Source: Heliocidaris erythrogramma (Eukaryota > Echinodermata > Echinoidea > Camarodonta > Echinometridae). From it: a stretch of DNA of 64,000 nucleotides. Made by a program: the position numbers and the translations under genes. How positions within the stretch are numbered: the first letter of the stretch is position 1; each line of letters starts with the position of its first letter. The notes below the pieces were generated by a model. It did not search any database and was not told the origin of the DNA. It saw only the letters and a list, made by a program, of their open reading frames with translations. Positions 43,301 through 54,574 of the stretch are shown here, piece by piece. The DNA is taken from positions 13,733,880 through 13,797,879 of the forward strand of contig CM046855.1 of NCBI GenBank assembly GCA_025617745.1, given 5' to 3'.

Positions 43301-45363
43301 CATGTTTCGGATTTATTACATAATAGTGCAAACATGCAGAAACAAGTTACCATCAATAGAAATTGGGTAAAGGCATGAGGAAAGCACTTTCTGGGGAAAA
43401 ATTGGGAATAATTGGGATAAAAAATAAAATTAAAATTGATGAATAGAGAATAACATGACCAAACCATGAGAAAGTTCCCAGTTTGTGCCCATGAAATAGA
43501 GATCATCTTCTTATTAAAATGTCATAACTTTCTTAATGTTTGATTTTTCTCAAACTTATAAGATTTCTGTGATTTTTATGTTTTTAGTGCAAGCAAGTTA
43601 CTCTGGGACCAGAGGGTGACCTTTAATGAAAGCAAATATCTTTTTAATTAACCCTTACAAAAATGTAAAATAATCATCCTTCCCTGATTAAAAAAATATT
43701 AGCAAGGAGTAGATAAAAATCTGAAAGAACCTTTAACTCCTACAAGGCATATAACATATTTTTTAAAGCAATAATATCAAGATACATGTATATGATGCAG
43801 CTGAGGAGACAGATTTTTAAGACACATCAATATGATGATGATGATGGTGAGATGACTATGTACATGTACATGTATGTGCGAAAGAAAAATGAACATAATA
43901 CAATACTCCACAAATGACACACAAACTGAATAACATCCACGATTTTACATCCAGTCATTTGATATAAAAATAATTTAATTTGGCAAGGTGTTAAAGATTC
44001 AATCACTTATGGAAACAATCACCAATTGATCAACACCTTCCTATTGAACAAAAAGTAATTACAGCAAACGAACATCACATGTCCATGGCAGTCACAAACA
44101 CACTGAAGATAAATGAAAAAAAAGTTGCATCTTCAAATTACTGACTGCTAACAAACATACATTTGGAGACACACAAAAAATGTAGCTATTCCCCCTCAAA
44201 ATATTAAAAGGTATCAGCTCCAATACAAATGCCCATTAAATACATGTGATAGGTGAGCACTAGTAACTAGCTCATCCTAAAAATTGATTCTATGATCTGT
44301 ACAAAAATGTATGTATGACTTTCAATTACAGTACATGTACATGTACATGAGAAATAAGAGAGGTACATGTATATTGGTGATCATTTCAACAGTGTAAATG
44401 GAGAACTCTCCAGCCTATTCTTAACATAAGAACCCAATAAAAAAGGAGCGATGACTCTAGCTCTACATGTACACAGTCTAAAACATTTTAATCATGTATG
44501 AGATTGCATGTACACCCTGCATATGAAACAAACAGGAACACATGTTTCAAAGCATGAAATGTTTCAATCCATTGTTAAAGGAACATATGTTGTTGTATCA
44601 TGTATACCAATGCATTGGAGGCAAACCTGTAATGTCAAATGCACTCCAAATAGACCGGTTCAGTAATGTATTCTTATGCTCGGACTCGGACTCGACCAAT
44701 GGTGACTTGTGACTCGGGCGAAAATCGGGCCGAGACTGGTAACGAGACCGGTAATTTCTTCTCTGAGCACCTAGTGACGAGCTATTCCATTTACCTGCTT
44801 TTTATAAATTAGCCTCAATGCTTGGAATCCAGTTTGCATGCATTACTTGTTGCTATGTCCGGCAAGCTTTCAGGTTGTCAAAAACAACCTTTGTTTGAAA
44901 GGTATGTATAAAATTTAAATACATTACATAACCGGTCTATTAAATTTTTTACAAGTAAACTTCAATTTGATGGAGTTTCAACTTTTGATTTATTATCAAT
45001 TGAGTGTTAGATATAATAACTTTTTTACACACTAAACACAAAGCTGTTTATGTTTTTCATCTGGGAGAGCAGAGGGGATATGTAGAGAGTGTCAGTAGCC
45101 TTCAAATCATCTGATCCATGAGCAAGTATTCTGACTGCAAAGAGAAGAGACTTAAACAAAATTTCCATGTAAGTGAAACAATACCAACAGGTCCAACATC
45201 ACACCCTATTATCATGCAAAAACTACTTAAAGATTGGAAAAGTACCATAAAGCGCAGAAGTATATGATCCCTTATAAGCTGGATTAGTATTTGGGGTACA
45301 TCATTACAACATGTAAAGAAGCATGATAATATCGTCAAAGCAATTTCATTACAGATGAAATCA

Positions 45364-45475
45364 GAAAAATATACACAAAATCAACCAGTTAGTTTGCCTG
45401 CCAAAATGCAATTTCCTGACAAATGCAACCAGAAAATATGCACAAAATTAACCAGTTAGTTTGTCTGCCAAAAAA
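45364..45475. repeat. Tandem duplication, period about 67 bp
   Basis: The segment CAGAAAAATATACACAAAATC..GCCTGCCAAAA recurs 67 bp later with a few changes (CAGAAAATATGCACAAAATT..GTCTGCCAAAA). Two copies only. Confidence 0.65.
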
Positions 45476-46160
45476 GCTAGTCTCGGATAGAATGATGAGA
45501 AACCAGTCTGAGTTCTGCAGTACAAATTCAGTTGCATATACAACAAAGATAATTTGTTTTTAATTATTTACTTGAACTTTGAACTACATCATGGAATAGT
45601 CATGCACCATTGTGATCATGTCATTGTAACAGTATACATTACATGTACATTAACTCTTACATTTCTACATAAAGTAATTATGTATCATCAGTCTTGAAAT
45701 ATGAACTAACATTTGTTACCAATGTTATTACACCAGAATTTATAGCAAAAACTACATGTACCGTATGGCTTCTCAATACAACATGACTTTCATAAGGCAC
45801 TTCATTCCATAATACCTTGATTGATGTAAACAAGAACCATTTTGTTTTTTACATTGAATATTACTCTACATGTGTTCTACCAAAACTTCTTACATACTAC
45901 TCTAACTGAATCAAATTTTGTTTAGATTCCATTCCTACAAGATTCTGCTTACATGCAAAAGAACATCAATCTATATGTACATGTATAATCTACTAAAGTC
46001 AAAGATAAATCAACAATTAGATCACAAATATTTTAAGCACAACATTAAACCCTCAGTCAAATTCTTATCTCCAAATACTAGGGCATGCAGGTACGCATAC
46101 ATGTAGTATCTGTTCTTCTGCCCACGAGTATTTCTGATAATAAAGTTCTGTATTGGAGAA

Positions 46161-46363
46161 CAGGGGCCGATCCAGGATTTTGTAAAAGAGAGGGTACAAT
46201 GCTGTAAAAGTACACAATAAAGGGGGCAAATTTGTTTGTGTAATTTTAATGAAATAAATCAATTGAATTGAAATTGATTTGAAGGTATGCCAGCTGGGTT
46301 ACAACAGAGGGGGCAGGCTGGTTCCCCCCCCCCCCCCCCCCCACCCATTAAGATCTGCCACTG
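46161..46363 (+). mobile_element. hAT-like miniature element copy
   Basis: Starts CAGGGGCCGATCCAGGATTT and ends AGATCTGCCACTG. Flanks TTGGAGAA and TTGGAGAC make an 8-bp target duplication with one mismatch. Contains a C-run at about 46324-46342 and the family segment AAGGTATGCCAGCTGGGTT. Confidence 0.8.
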
Positions 46364-47624
46364 TTGGAGACCATGATTTCACATGTGATTAATTTTATGG
46401 AACAAATAAGGCCTACATAACCTGATAAAATTTGAAGTCTGATCTGAAGATCTGAAAACTGAAAAGCATACAATACTTAGATTTGAAAGCTTATTGTGTA
46501 TTTTTTCCTGTTAAATGTTTTCATCATATCCTTTTAAATACAGCATTAGTCACTTAGGTCATGATAGATATTGTGAAATTTTGTTTTCTTGGAGCATCCA
46601 TACCAGATCAGCAATCGCCTACTTCAGTAAGCATTGAAAGCCATTCAGCAGACAGTATAATTTATACTCATAAGAAGGTAGGGGTTATCTGTCCACCTAA
46701 ACAACTCTGTTTTCCCCTTTGAATTTTGAATACCCAGTTCTCTGGGATTTGGGAATTTCCATTTTGTTGTTTGATTTTACAACGTGAACTGAAACCTATG
46801 TTCAGATACTTTTCATAGACCTATGAAATATTGTTTTCCTTCTGAGGGCATTGGTATGTAGTAACACAACACTGAGTGCATCAGTAGTAACACAAATTTC
46901 ACAAAATATTTATTGACTAAGGATGAATCCTAAACATAAAACACTGAAAATGTAGAGTTGTCAAACCTCAAGGTGCTCTATAAAAAAAAACTTTACAGAA
47001 GGTGTGTGTAACTCCCATATACATGTACATGTATAGGGTGGATCTGAAATTCCAAATAATAAAAAAAATCTGAATTTGCTATTTTCATTTTATTTTGAAT
47101 TTTAACTTTTATCCACACTGTATATGAATTGCTTGTTGTAGTTTCATTAGTAGATTTAGGAACAACACAGTATCATTACTTATGATTTACAAATCTAATC
47201 AAATTTAAACCTCTATGAAAGTAAATGCTGGTAAGTTAACTCTATTTCTATTTCTTTCTCACTACTTAAAAATTCTAATGAGGTAATAAATTCACTTCCT
47301 ACATGCTACAAAGAAAAATAGACAAATTAGGGTACTTGGTCGTATTGATTATATTTCTACATATCATACAAATATAGCTTACTATTCCCAAATGCAAGTA
47401 GGACCTAAAACAATGACAAAGACAGATTAATTCAAGATCAATTGTAAAACTCCAATCAAACCCAAAAGACTACAATTCTATTATAAACCGTTATATATAT
47501 CCTTTGCATTGATTTTTAAAATTATATTCATACCACCATTTGACAATTACAAGGATTAGTGATAAACAAATTAACCAAGTTCCAAACTAGAATGGCTAAA
47601 GAAATAGAGCTATTTTGCTAGAGG

Positions 47625-48137
47625 CTAGAGTGCTACATCTAGTACAAACTCAAGTATTTTGAGCAGAAAGAGCCATCCTGGATGTTCATCTTCTTCAGGT
47701 GTTTCAAAATGATGTTGTTCTGGAAGATTAATATCACTCTGTGCCAGATCCCTGGTGTCCAAATAGACAGAACATCTGAACTTGGTTTCTGGAAACCTTG
47801 GATGCCCATAAATAGCTATGGCAGTAGGTCGTTTGAAGCTATCGGGGATATCCACATAGTCTTCGCCACAAGTGACTGATTTAAAATCGTAATCTTCAAA
47901 ACTGGGATTAGAATTGTTCTCTGATACATAAATGTCTGCATCTCCTTCCAATGTTTCCACAAATATTCGAACATTTCCTGGTCTGGACAGCTTGAAATAA
48001 CTGTAATTTCCTGGACCAATGTCATCAACAAAGGTCTGAAGAAGGTGAAAGTAATTTTCTACTTCCACTGAAAGGCAAGCCCCCATCTCCAAAGAAACAG
48101 CATAGACAACCACAATTACATATTTGGAGAACTTCAT
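47625..48137 (-). CDS. C6orf120: UPF0669 / C6orf120-like secreted protein
   Basis: A 170-residue protein read right to left from ATG 48135-48137 to TAG 47625-47627. Residues 1-21 (MKFSKYVIVVVYAVSLEMGA) look like a signal peptide. The body has the family signatures GPGNYSYFKLSRPG, EGDADIYVS, PSFEDYDFKSVTCGEDYVD and AIYGHPRFPETKF; NYS is an N-glycosylation sequon. The C-terminal GWLFLLKILEFVLDVAL is hydrophobic as in vertebrate homologues. Length is close to the human protein (about 190). The family is small, secreted and of poorly defined function. I chose Met at 48137, not the upstream in-frame Met at 48326, because an acceptor (ttctttattctag, AG at 48207-48206) lies between them, so the upstream codons are intron. 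The first 5' UTR exon was not identified. Confidence 0.88.
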   Translation of the reverse strand: MKFSKYVIVVVYAVSLEMGACLSVEVENYFHLLQTFVDDIGPGNYSYFKLSRPGNVRIFVETLEGDADIYVSENNSNPSFEDYDFKSVTCGEDYVDIPDSFKRPTAIAIYGHPRFPETKFRCSVYLDTRDLAQSDINLPEQHHFETPEEDEHPGWLFLLKILEFVLDVAL

Positions 48138-48205
48138 TTTGCTTAAAGCTGCAGTAGCATCTCCTATTTGGGTGATGGTAAACAGGATATCAAGCAGCCA
48201 CAGAT
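48138..48205 (-). other. C6orf120: 5' UTR part of the C6orf120-like exon
   Basis: Transcribed leader between the inferred splice acceptor (minus-strand ..ttctttattctag before 48205) and the ATG at 48137. In frame it contains no stop, but the pyrimidine tract plus AG upstream argues for splicing here. Confidence 0.55.
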
Positions 48206-48856
48206 CTAGAATAAAGAACAATATCAATGATGATATTAAGTTACTGCAAAGGTGGTCTTTCAAGTAAACTAATAGTAAAAGAATTATGAGATTTTTTAAC
48301 TGGCAATTTAAAATTACTAATTCCAATCTGGATTTGAATCATTAAAAAAAAATTAACTTTGAAGAAAAAGTATAAATCTAAGTGATTTTAAATTGATATT
48401 TAATTCAGATCTTGATTAGGAATTACAATAAATCACCCAAAATTAATTTGAAGACATACATGTACATGTAGGTCTATCTTATCACTTGCATTCTGCTCTT
48501 TCTGTCTTTTACATTCATCCGAAGAAAAAATGCATAATTTATGATTAATGACAAATGATGTGTGGTCTTCACTTGAATTTGAAATGAAAATTATCTTGAT
48601 GACAAGTAGAATCTATCTAATTAATTTGGAGCATAACTTGCACAACAACAAGTCATTTGATCATGTTGCTCATGTTAATTGGTTAGCTTGTGCATCAACT
48701 TCAACTTCAAGTTGGCCCCTGTCCTGACCCAGCGGTTACAGTCCCTACTCAAGACTAAGCCAAGAAGACACTGCAGCTGGACTGTTGTGACTCCAGGCTT
48801 GGAGTTCCACCGGTGGCAGCGGAGCTCCCTGGAGTAACTTACTACTTACTTATCAG

Positions 48857-49293
48857 TACGTATCTACGGTGCGTAACCATGTAGAGCGGCCTCACTAGTG
48901 CGCAACATATTGAGAGCAGTCGTCATCCGTATGGAGGTGTGGGTAACAAGTACGAAAAACAAGGCTGTAAATGTAAGTTTTTATCACATCAGCAAGCAAT
49001 GGTCATATTGACCATTAGGATCATATACATGTGTGTATACTGGGTATTGGGGATACAGATGTAATTTTGTTTGAAATGGAGGTTTTTGTGGGCAAACTGA
49101 TACTTAAGTATCATTCTTTAGATTTTAAGTTATCAGTTCGTTAAGATACAAAATGTAGAAAGTTATAAAAACTTACATTTACAGCCCTCTTTTTGGTACT
49201 TGTTACCCACACCTCCATACGGATGACGACTGCTCTCAATATGTTGCGCACTAGTGAGGCCGCTCTACATGGTTACGCACCGTAGATACGTAC
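48857..49293. repeat. Large hairpin: 127-bp inverted arms, 183-bp loop
   Basis: Left arm 48857-48982 (TACGTATCTACGGTGCGTAACC ... GTAAATGTAAGTTTTTA) is repeated in inverse at 49166-49293. The arms are nearly identical apart from a short stretch near GTACGAAAAACAAGG / CCCTCTTTTTGGTAC. Confidence 0.9.
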
Positions 49294-49771
49294 GCAGAAT
49301 GTTACGCACACAAGCTATTCTACGAAGACCTGGAAGGGCCAAACTGACGACGAAAAAAAATAAAAAATATTACGTACGTACGTAATATTTTTAATTTTTT
49401 TACGTCGTCAGTTTGGCCCTTCCAGGTCTTCGTATGAGATCGACGAACCGATCGCGCCGGTACTACTACGAGCGCTGAGGGCTCCCTTCATCATAATCGT
49501 GAAAAATACAAACTGGATGCTGACGGGACAGTCTCGATAGCAGTTATCGACAAAAAGGACCCAAAATTTCAGGAAACCCTCTTCAAAGGTCACAAAACAA
49601 CCTGGTAAGTTTTAATCATCTATTATTCAACATAAGTATTTGGATTTAAGTAAACTGCAATATATGAGTTTCAATTAAATATAGCCAAAAATGCACAGTG
49701 ATGCAGTTTAGGTATGGGATGTGTGTTGGCTGCGTTACTACACAGTCGGCAATGGCGTGTACCTATGAGTG
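49050..49771 (+). repeat. Direct duplication unit, copy A
   Basis: Runs from GGGATACAGATGTAATTTTG to CCTATGAGTG and recurs at 50735-51496 with near identity. Includes the right arm of the 48857 hairpin, the 49321-49434 palindrome and a 55-codon open stretch ending at a GTAAGT donor. Confidence 0.9.
49321..49434. repeat. 114-bp near-perfect palindrome centred on TACGTACGTACGTA
   Basis: Arms TACGAAGACCTGGAAGGGCC.. and ..GGCCCTTCCAGGTCTTCGTA fold back with essentially no loop, joined by A/T tracts and an ACGTACGT core at 49371-49384. Confidence 0.92.
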
Positions 49772-49772
49772 G

Positions 49773-49943
49773 TTTTTATAACTTTCTACATTTTGTATCT
49801 TAACGAACTGATAACTTAAAATCTAAAGAATGATACTTAAGTATCAGTTTGCCCACAAAAACCTCCATTTCAAACAAAATTACATCTGTATCCCCAATAC
49901 CCAGTATACACACATGTATATGATCCCAATGGTCAATATGACC
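49773..49943. repeat. Inverted copy of the 48990-49170 loop segment
   Basis: TTTTTATAACTTTCTACATTTTG ... ATACCCAGTATACACACATG reads as the reverse complement of 49007-49170. It is followed at 49944-50017 by a direct copy of 48985-49058 (CACATCAGCAAGCAATGGTC ... GGGGATACAG). Confidence 0.88.
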
Positions 49944-50024
49944 ACATCAGCAAGCAATGGTCATATTGACCATTAGGATCATATACATGTGTGTATACTG
50001 GGTATTGGGGATACAGTTACTGCG

Positions 50025-50053
50025 GCAGCCCGAACACGTAGTGTTCGGGCTGC
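50025..50053. repeat. Short perfect hairpin, left border of unique block
   Basis: 13-bp stem GCAGCCCGAACAC / GTGTTCGGGCTGC with loop GTA. It lies 7 bp after the duplicated GATACAG sequence ends. Confidence 0.9.
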
Positions 50054-50269
50054 GATCAGCAGTCCTTTGATTGCGTGGATGTCTCTTAATTACAAGGTCG
50101 TTTGTCAAAATGATAGCCATGAAACATGACATTATTTGATTTTAGGCTACTTTAGGTACTTACAATACTTTACGATTGACTGTCGTCTTTCTTTTCAATG
50201 AGGATGATACAAAAAAGGCCTATTTATCTCCAAAAGCCTGTACTAAAAACTTCCGTAGGTCGGTGTTTT

Positions 50270-50480
50270 GCTTGCAATGCGCATGCGTCAGACAAGAATG
50301 GAGCATTATGAATATTCATTAAGACGAGTGGCAGGCAGGAGCTCGAGCGAATAGAGATCGCCGGATCACAGTGGATATATGAATATTCATTATTCCTGTG
50401 ATGAAAACTATGCCGTCATTGTAATAAATATTCATAGGTGCATGCGCAAGTGCCTATTTTCGCTTCTGCTTCAACAACAT
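50270..50480 (+). promoter_or_regulatory. Candidate promoter with two NRF1-like motifs
   Basis: TGCGCATGCGTCA (50278-50290) and GTGCATGCGCAAG (50438-50450) resemble NRF1 sites, which often drive nuclear genes for mitochondrial proteins. CAACAACATGGCG (50474-50484) resembles the YY1/initiator-ATG context. GAATATTCAT palindromes occur at 50310 and 50382. The next + strand gene is a DMAC1-like mitochondrial gene, which fits. Prediction from motifs only. Confidence 0.4.
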
Positions 50481-50578
50481 GGCGAATGGGACTGGTTTCG
50501 AAAATTGAGAGTAAAAAGTGACATTCATCGATTCTACACATTTTTTAGGAAAAGCTGATTTGCGGAAGGTCTGTTTAG
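50455..50578 (+). other. Candidate non-coding first exon with 9-codon uORF
   Basis: Ends at a consensus donor CTGTTTAG|GTAAGT (50579). ATG 50479 opens a 9-codon ORF that stops at TGA 50506-50508, so the exon would be 5' UTR. It could splice to the acceptor at 57700 of the DMAC1-like gene. Start position is a guess. Confidence 0.35.
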
Positions 50579-50700
50579 GTAAGTGGCATCGTATATATGA
50601 TACTTTAATTTCAAAAAATAACTTATATGGCTATATTTTCAATGGTCATTTGAACATTGGTAAATTGTGAGACCCACCGAATCGTACTGGTTTCACTCAG

Positions 50701-50725
50701 GACGCTGCCACTTCGTGGCAGCGTC
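50701..50725. repeat. Short perfect hairpin, right border of unique block
   Basis: 11-bp stem GACGCTGCCAC / GTGGCAGCGTC with loop TTC, about 10 bp before duplication copy B begins. Confidence 0.9.
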
Positions 50726-50734
50726 CCGGGGCTA

Positions 50735-51496
50735 GGGATACAGATGTAATTTTGTTTGAAATGGAGGTTTTTGTGGGCAAACTGATACATGTACTTAAGT
50801 ATCATTCTTTAGATTTTAAGTTATCAGTTCGTTAAGATACAAAATGTAGAAAGTTATAAAAACTTACATTTACAGCCCTCTTTTTGGTACTTGTTACCCA
50901 CACCTCCATAGTATACGGATGACGACTGCTCTCAATATGTTGCGCACTAGTGAGGCCGCTCTACATGGTTACGCACAGTAGATACGTACGCAGAATGTTA
51001 CGCACACAAGCTATTCTACGAAGACCTGGAAGGGCCAAACTGACGACGTAAAAAAATAAAAAATATTACGTACGTACGTAGTAATTATTACGTACGTACG
51101 TAATATTTTTTATTTTTTTACGTCGTCAGTTTGGCCCTTCCAGGTCTTCGTAGGAGATCGACGAACCGATCGCGCCGGTACTACTACGAGCGCTGAGGGC
51201 TCCCTTCATCATAATCGTGAAAAATACAAACTGGATGCTGACGGGACAGTCTCGATAGCAGTTATCGACAAAAAGGACCCAAAATTTCAGGAAACCCTCT
51301 TCAAAGGTCACAAAACAACCTGGTAAGTTAATCATCTATCATGTCTATTATTCAACATAAGTATTTGGATTTAAGTAAACTGCAATATATGAGTTTCAAT
51401 TAAATATAGCCAAAAATGCACAGTGATGCAGTTTAGGTATGGGATGTGTGTTGGCTGCGTTACTACACAGTCGGCAATGGCGTGTACCTATGAGTG
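50735..51496 (+). repeat. Direct duplication unit, copy B
   Basis: Near-identical to 49050-49771 with small insertions: an ACATGTACTT insert near 50787, a TAGTA insert near 50912, a longer ACGT core at 51068-51105 and CATGTCTATT near 51341. Contains its own palindrome (51017-51152). Confidence 0.9.
51017..51152. repeat. 136-bp palindrome with double ACGT core
   Basis: Same arms as the 49321-49434 palindrome, with two TACGTACGTACGTA blocks (about 51067-51080 and 51090-51103) in the centre separated by GTAATTAT. Confidence 0.92.
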
Positions 51497-51893
51497 AATA
51501 TGACCATTGCTTGCTGATGTGGACATGACTGAGTGTAACTGAGTTATGGACAGACATAGATATGAAGGTATGGGACCTATGAGTATGAAAATGACGTCCC
51601 TGCATTGATAAATCTACAACTTCTTGCTCCTGGAAATCGAGTGAAAATTTTATTTTAGTTTTAATCGACTTATTTCACATCAATAACAGGATATACTCTA
51701 CTTGAAAATTTACCTTAAATTCGTCAAACTTATTGCGAAGTGCCAAGGCGAAGCAACGTTAGGTCTTTCCATGTCTTTCCAACGACAGTCGGAACTGAAA
51801 TTTTCGACAAATTATATTGATTCGTACGAAGCCCTGGAAGGTTACGTACGAAGACCTGGAAGGGCCAAACTGACGACGTAAAAAAAATATATA

Positions 51894-51992
51894 TTACGTA
51901 CGTACGTGATAAATACTATGTACGTACGTGATAATATTACGTACGTACGTGATAATACTACGTACGTACGTAATAATTACTACGTACGTACG
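51894..51992. repeat. Five TACGTACGTACGT blocks, outer left end of foldback
   Basis: Blocks of TACGTACGTACGT, one with a small change (TATGTACGTACGT), are spaced 18-24 bp by GATAATA-type AT spacers. An equivalent cluster lies at 55605-55690 on the other arm. Confidence 0.85.
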
Positions 51993-53140
51993 TAATAAAT
52001 CACAGGTGAAAAAAGGTTGAAATTACACAGCTGCTTTATTATTATCAGTCGATTCCCGTTGATTTGCCACAATATTGTGAGCCTGTGGGCTCTAGCTTGT
52101 CTAGTGTGAAGAAACCTCAACATTTTGTGTGTGTGTGTTGGTGGATATGGGCTTACATGGATTCAGTAGTGGGGTACAGAGAACAATAGAGCACAATGAT
52201 GGCCTTTATTCCGTCATGCTTGTGGGGTACAAAATACAATGGGAGAAGTGCTTGAAGGGTACAAAATACAATAGGTTAGAACAATAATGTTCCCCACAAA
52301 TCAATGTGTGTGAGGGTGGGTTTGTGTGTGTGTGTCGCTTCATTTTCCCAGCGGCAAGTCCGGTCCCATGCAGACAAATCAAAACAGAATAAAGCAGTTC
52401 CACTCTGTTCGAGTAAAATCGAACAAAATGAAGTTATGAATCTTTATGACACTGAAAGCTACTGAAAACAAAGAAAATCACTAGACAAATTGGCCACTTT
52501 GTCATGAATTTGTAACGTCCCATATCCTCATCACAAGCGGTCAATGATTTTCCCAGAATATGATTTCCTCATAACTTGAACCTAATCATAGACGATTTAT
52601 AGTAATATGTTTTTACATGTATCCGGGAAAAAAAGTCAGTGAGACTGCTTTCAAAATATATTCCTAGTCATTGTTTATTTTTTTTAATTTTTATGTTCAT
52701 GCTATTAAGATTTTTTTTCAGTATTAATACACACATGTAAAAGTATATGAGTAAAATATAATTGCATTCAATTTATGACGAAATCATAGCCCTATTCTTG
52801 GACAAAACGTAAAATGTTTTATTAATAGGCATGTAGGAAACAGATACATGTAATTGCTTTTTCGTCAGCACTGATCTTTATATAAGATTTTTTTAACGTG
52901 TACAGAGATCACTGAGTGGTCGTGAGGGAATGACGTCAAACCTCATGACTAAATTGGCTAGTGATTTTATTTTTTGTTCATATTTATTCATGTCTTTGAA
53001 AAAATTCACATGTTAATTTTGTTATATGTCCGACTTTCGTCAATTTTTTTTGTAACAAAATCTGCTTTCTCCACCTAATTTTTAGGGTTCTGCGCCGGGG
53101 GCGGCGGAGCGTCTTTCAAAGTGTGTGTGTGGGGTGACGC

Positions 53141-53332
53141 GACATTTGCTCCTGCGACATTTGCTCCTCCGTTCATATCTCGAAAGGTCAAAGGTTAAGG
53201 TCAAGGTCATGATTTGTTTTTTTGTTAAGAACAATGTGAAGATTAGGATTATGGTTAGGGTTAGGGTTAGGTTTAGGTTTAGGATTAACATGGCAAAGTT
53301 AGACCGGAGCAATTGTCGCAGGAGCAAATGTC
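53141..53332. mobile_element. Inverted-repeat element with TTAGGG-like interior
   Basis: Ends GACATTTGCTCCTGCGACATTTGCTCC and the inverse GGAGCAATTGTCGCAGGAGCAAATGTC match at all but one position. The interior (53240-53287) has degenerate TTAGGG repeats: GATTAGGATTATGGTTAGGGTTAGGGTTAGG. Inserted within the interruption of the large foldback. Confidence 0.8.
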
Positions 53333-54048
53333 ATGGAACCGTGTGTTGGGGGGGGAGTACTAAAAAAAATACACCCGAGGGCACCTGCAAGGGGTGCATA
53401 TAAAGCGACATTGGTATTATTATCAAGCACCTTCTTATGGTAGTTCTGCTTCAGCTTCAGCTTCCACAATTAGCAGTTGTGTGCAATTGTCTAATGATGC
53501 ACGTGCGAGCCAGCAAAAATCTTAATAATTTTTCTAATGTTCATGTTGTTATATATGCATTATTTACAGCGATAGTGAAAATGACAACAAATTAATTTGG
53601 GTGAAATGTCGACTGATCTTTCATTTCTTACATTAACCCTGTGGTTTTTCTTCCGGAGATATTCAACATTATTATGGTATCTGCTTGATTTCATAGGCCT
53701 GCTAGCAAGCTAGTCTTGGGACATTTTCTGAAAATATTGACCTTATTAAATTGTGTAAGTTATGGGCACATTCGAGCGAGTGGAATATGAATTTCTTTGC
53801 TGGTGGTGGGGGGGGGGGGGGGGGAGCATTGTGCCACTCTGCCTCCAGCTCCGCTGGCTTATACATTCTAGTTGTAGTAATATGGGTAGGTACATGTTGC
53901 TACATAAAGCCGCACTGATTCTTGAAGCTAGATATGGCACTTTTTGTAATAAACAAAGGGAAATTATAGGGATGAGAGGTGGAAAGGGTTATTATAAGAG
54001 GTGAAAATTAAGTAGTTGTGAGAAGAGGAAAAGGGCATATATTAGATA

Positions 54049-54318
54049 GTAAAAGTGACACTTATCAAAAGTAAAGACGGGGAACTTATCAGATAAAAAA
54101 GAGGCACTAGAAGGGGGAAATGTGCACTTATTGAGGAAAAGGGGCACTTAACAGATTTAAAAAGAGGTACTTATCAGAAGGGGAAAGTGTTCATATTGGG
54201 GAAAAGGGGCACTTTTCAGATTTAAATGAGACACTTAGCAGAAGGGGAAATGTGCACGTATTGGAGAAAAGGGGCACTTCCAGTAGTAAACAGGGCACCT
54301 GTCAGAGAGAAAGGGGGT
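54049..54318. repeat. Degenerate minisatellite, period about 60-65 bp
   Basis: Variants of GGGGCACTTATCAGA..AAAGGGGAAATGTGCACTTATTG recur about four times. The last unit is also present in inverse at 55013-55070, so the array appears to be an expansion of foldback arm sequence. Confidence 0.65.
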
Positions 54319-54525
54319 ATTTTAAAAAGCGTGCGGGCACTGTGCCCCCTGCCACAGGTGTGCCACTTCTGATTTTAAAAAATTGTTTCTCGGAACGAAC
54401 TTTACTTTTACTTATTGACGCTGGAGCCCCAAAGATTAATTTTGGAATTCGGCCTAATGAGATTGTACTGTTTTATCTTACAAAATACATGTAGCAGACA
54501 TGGAAATATTTACATAATAAAGTTA

Positions 54526-54574
54526 TTACGTACGTACGTACGTAGTAAATATTACGTACGTACTAGTACGTAGT
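54526..54574. repeat. ACGT cluster at foldback centre
   Basis: TTACGTACGTACGTACGTAGTAAATATTACGTACGTACTAGTACGTAG-type palindromic stretch between the two inner arms (54228-54525 and 54770-55070). Confidence 0.85.

Larger units (their letters stand above)
40347..47624. other. 3' UTR and/or intergenic DNA, no recognised gene
   Basis: AT-rich with no EGF, TB or other recognisable exon on either strand. It holds a direct 67-bp duplication (45364-45475), several ACATGTACATGTA runs (for example 44333-44350 and 47022-47035) and one hAT-like element (46161-46363). Polyadenylation-like signals occur on both strands: AATAAA at 41376 on +, and TTTATT at 46909 and 47089 that could serve the minus-strand gene at 47625. 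Confidence 0.6.

Noticed and set aside
48718-48830. tRNA-like or SINE-like block with CCAGCGGTTACAG
   Set aside because: A-box resemblance is weak and no B box or cloverleaf could be built by eye.
51894-51992. CRISPR-like array (short repeats with spacers)
   Set aside because: Genome is eukaryotic, and the units are self-complementary ACGT tracts with AT-rich spacers.
53240-53287. TTAGGG repeats as a chromosome end or fusion scar
   Set aside because: Only two perfect units, and they lie inside an element with inverted termini.
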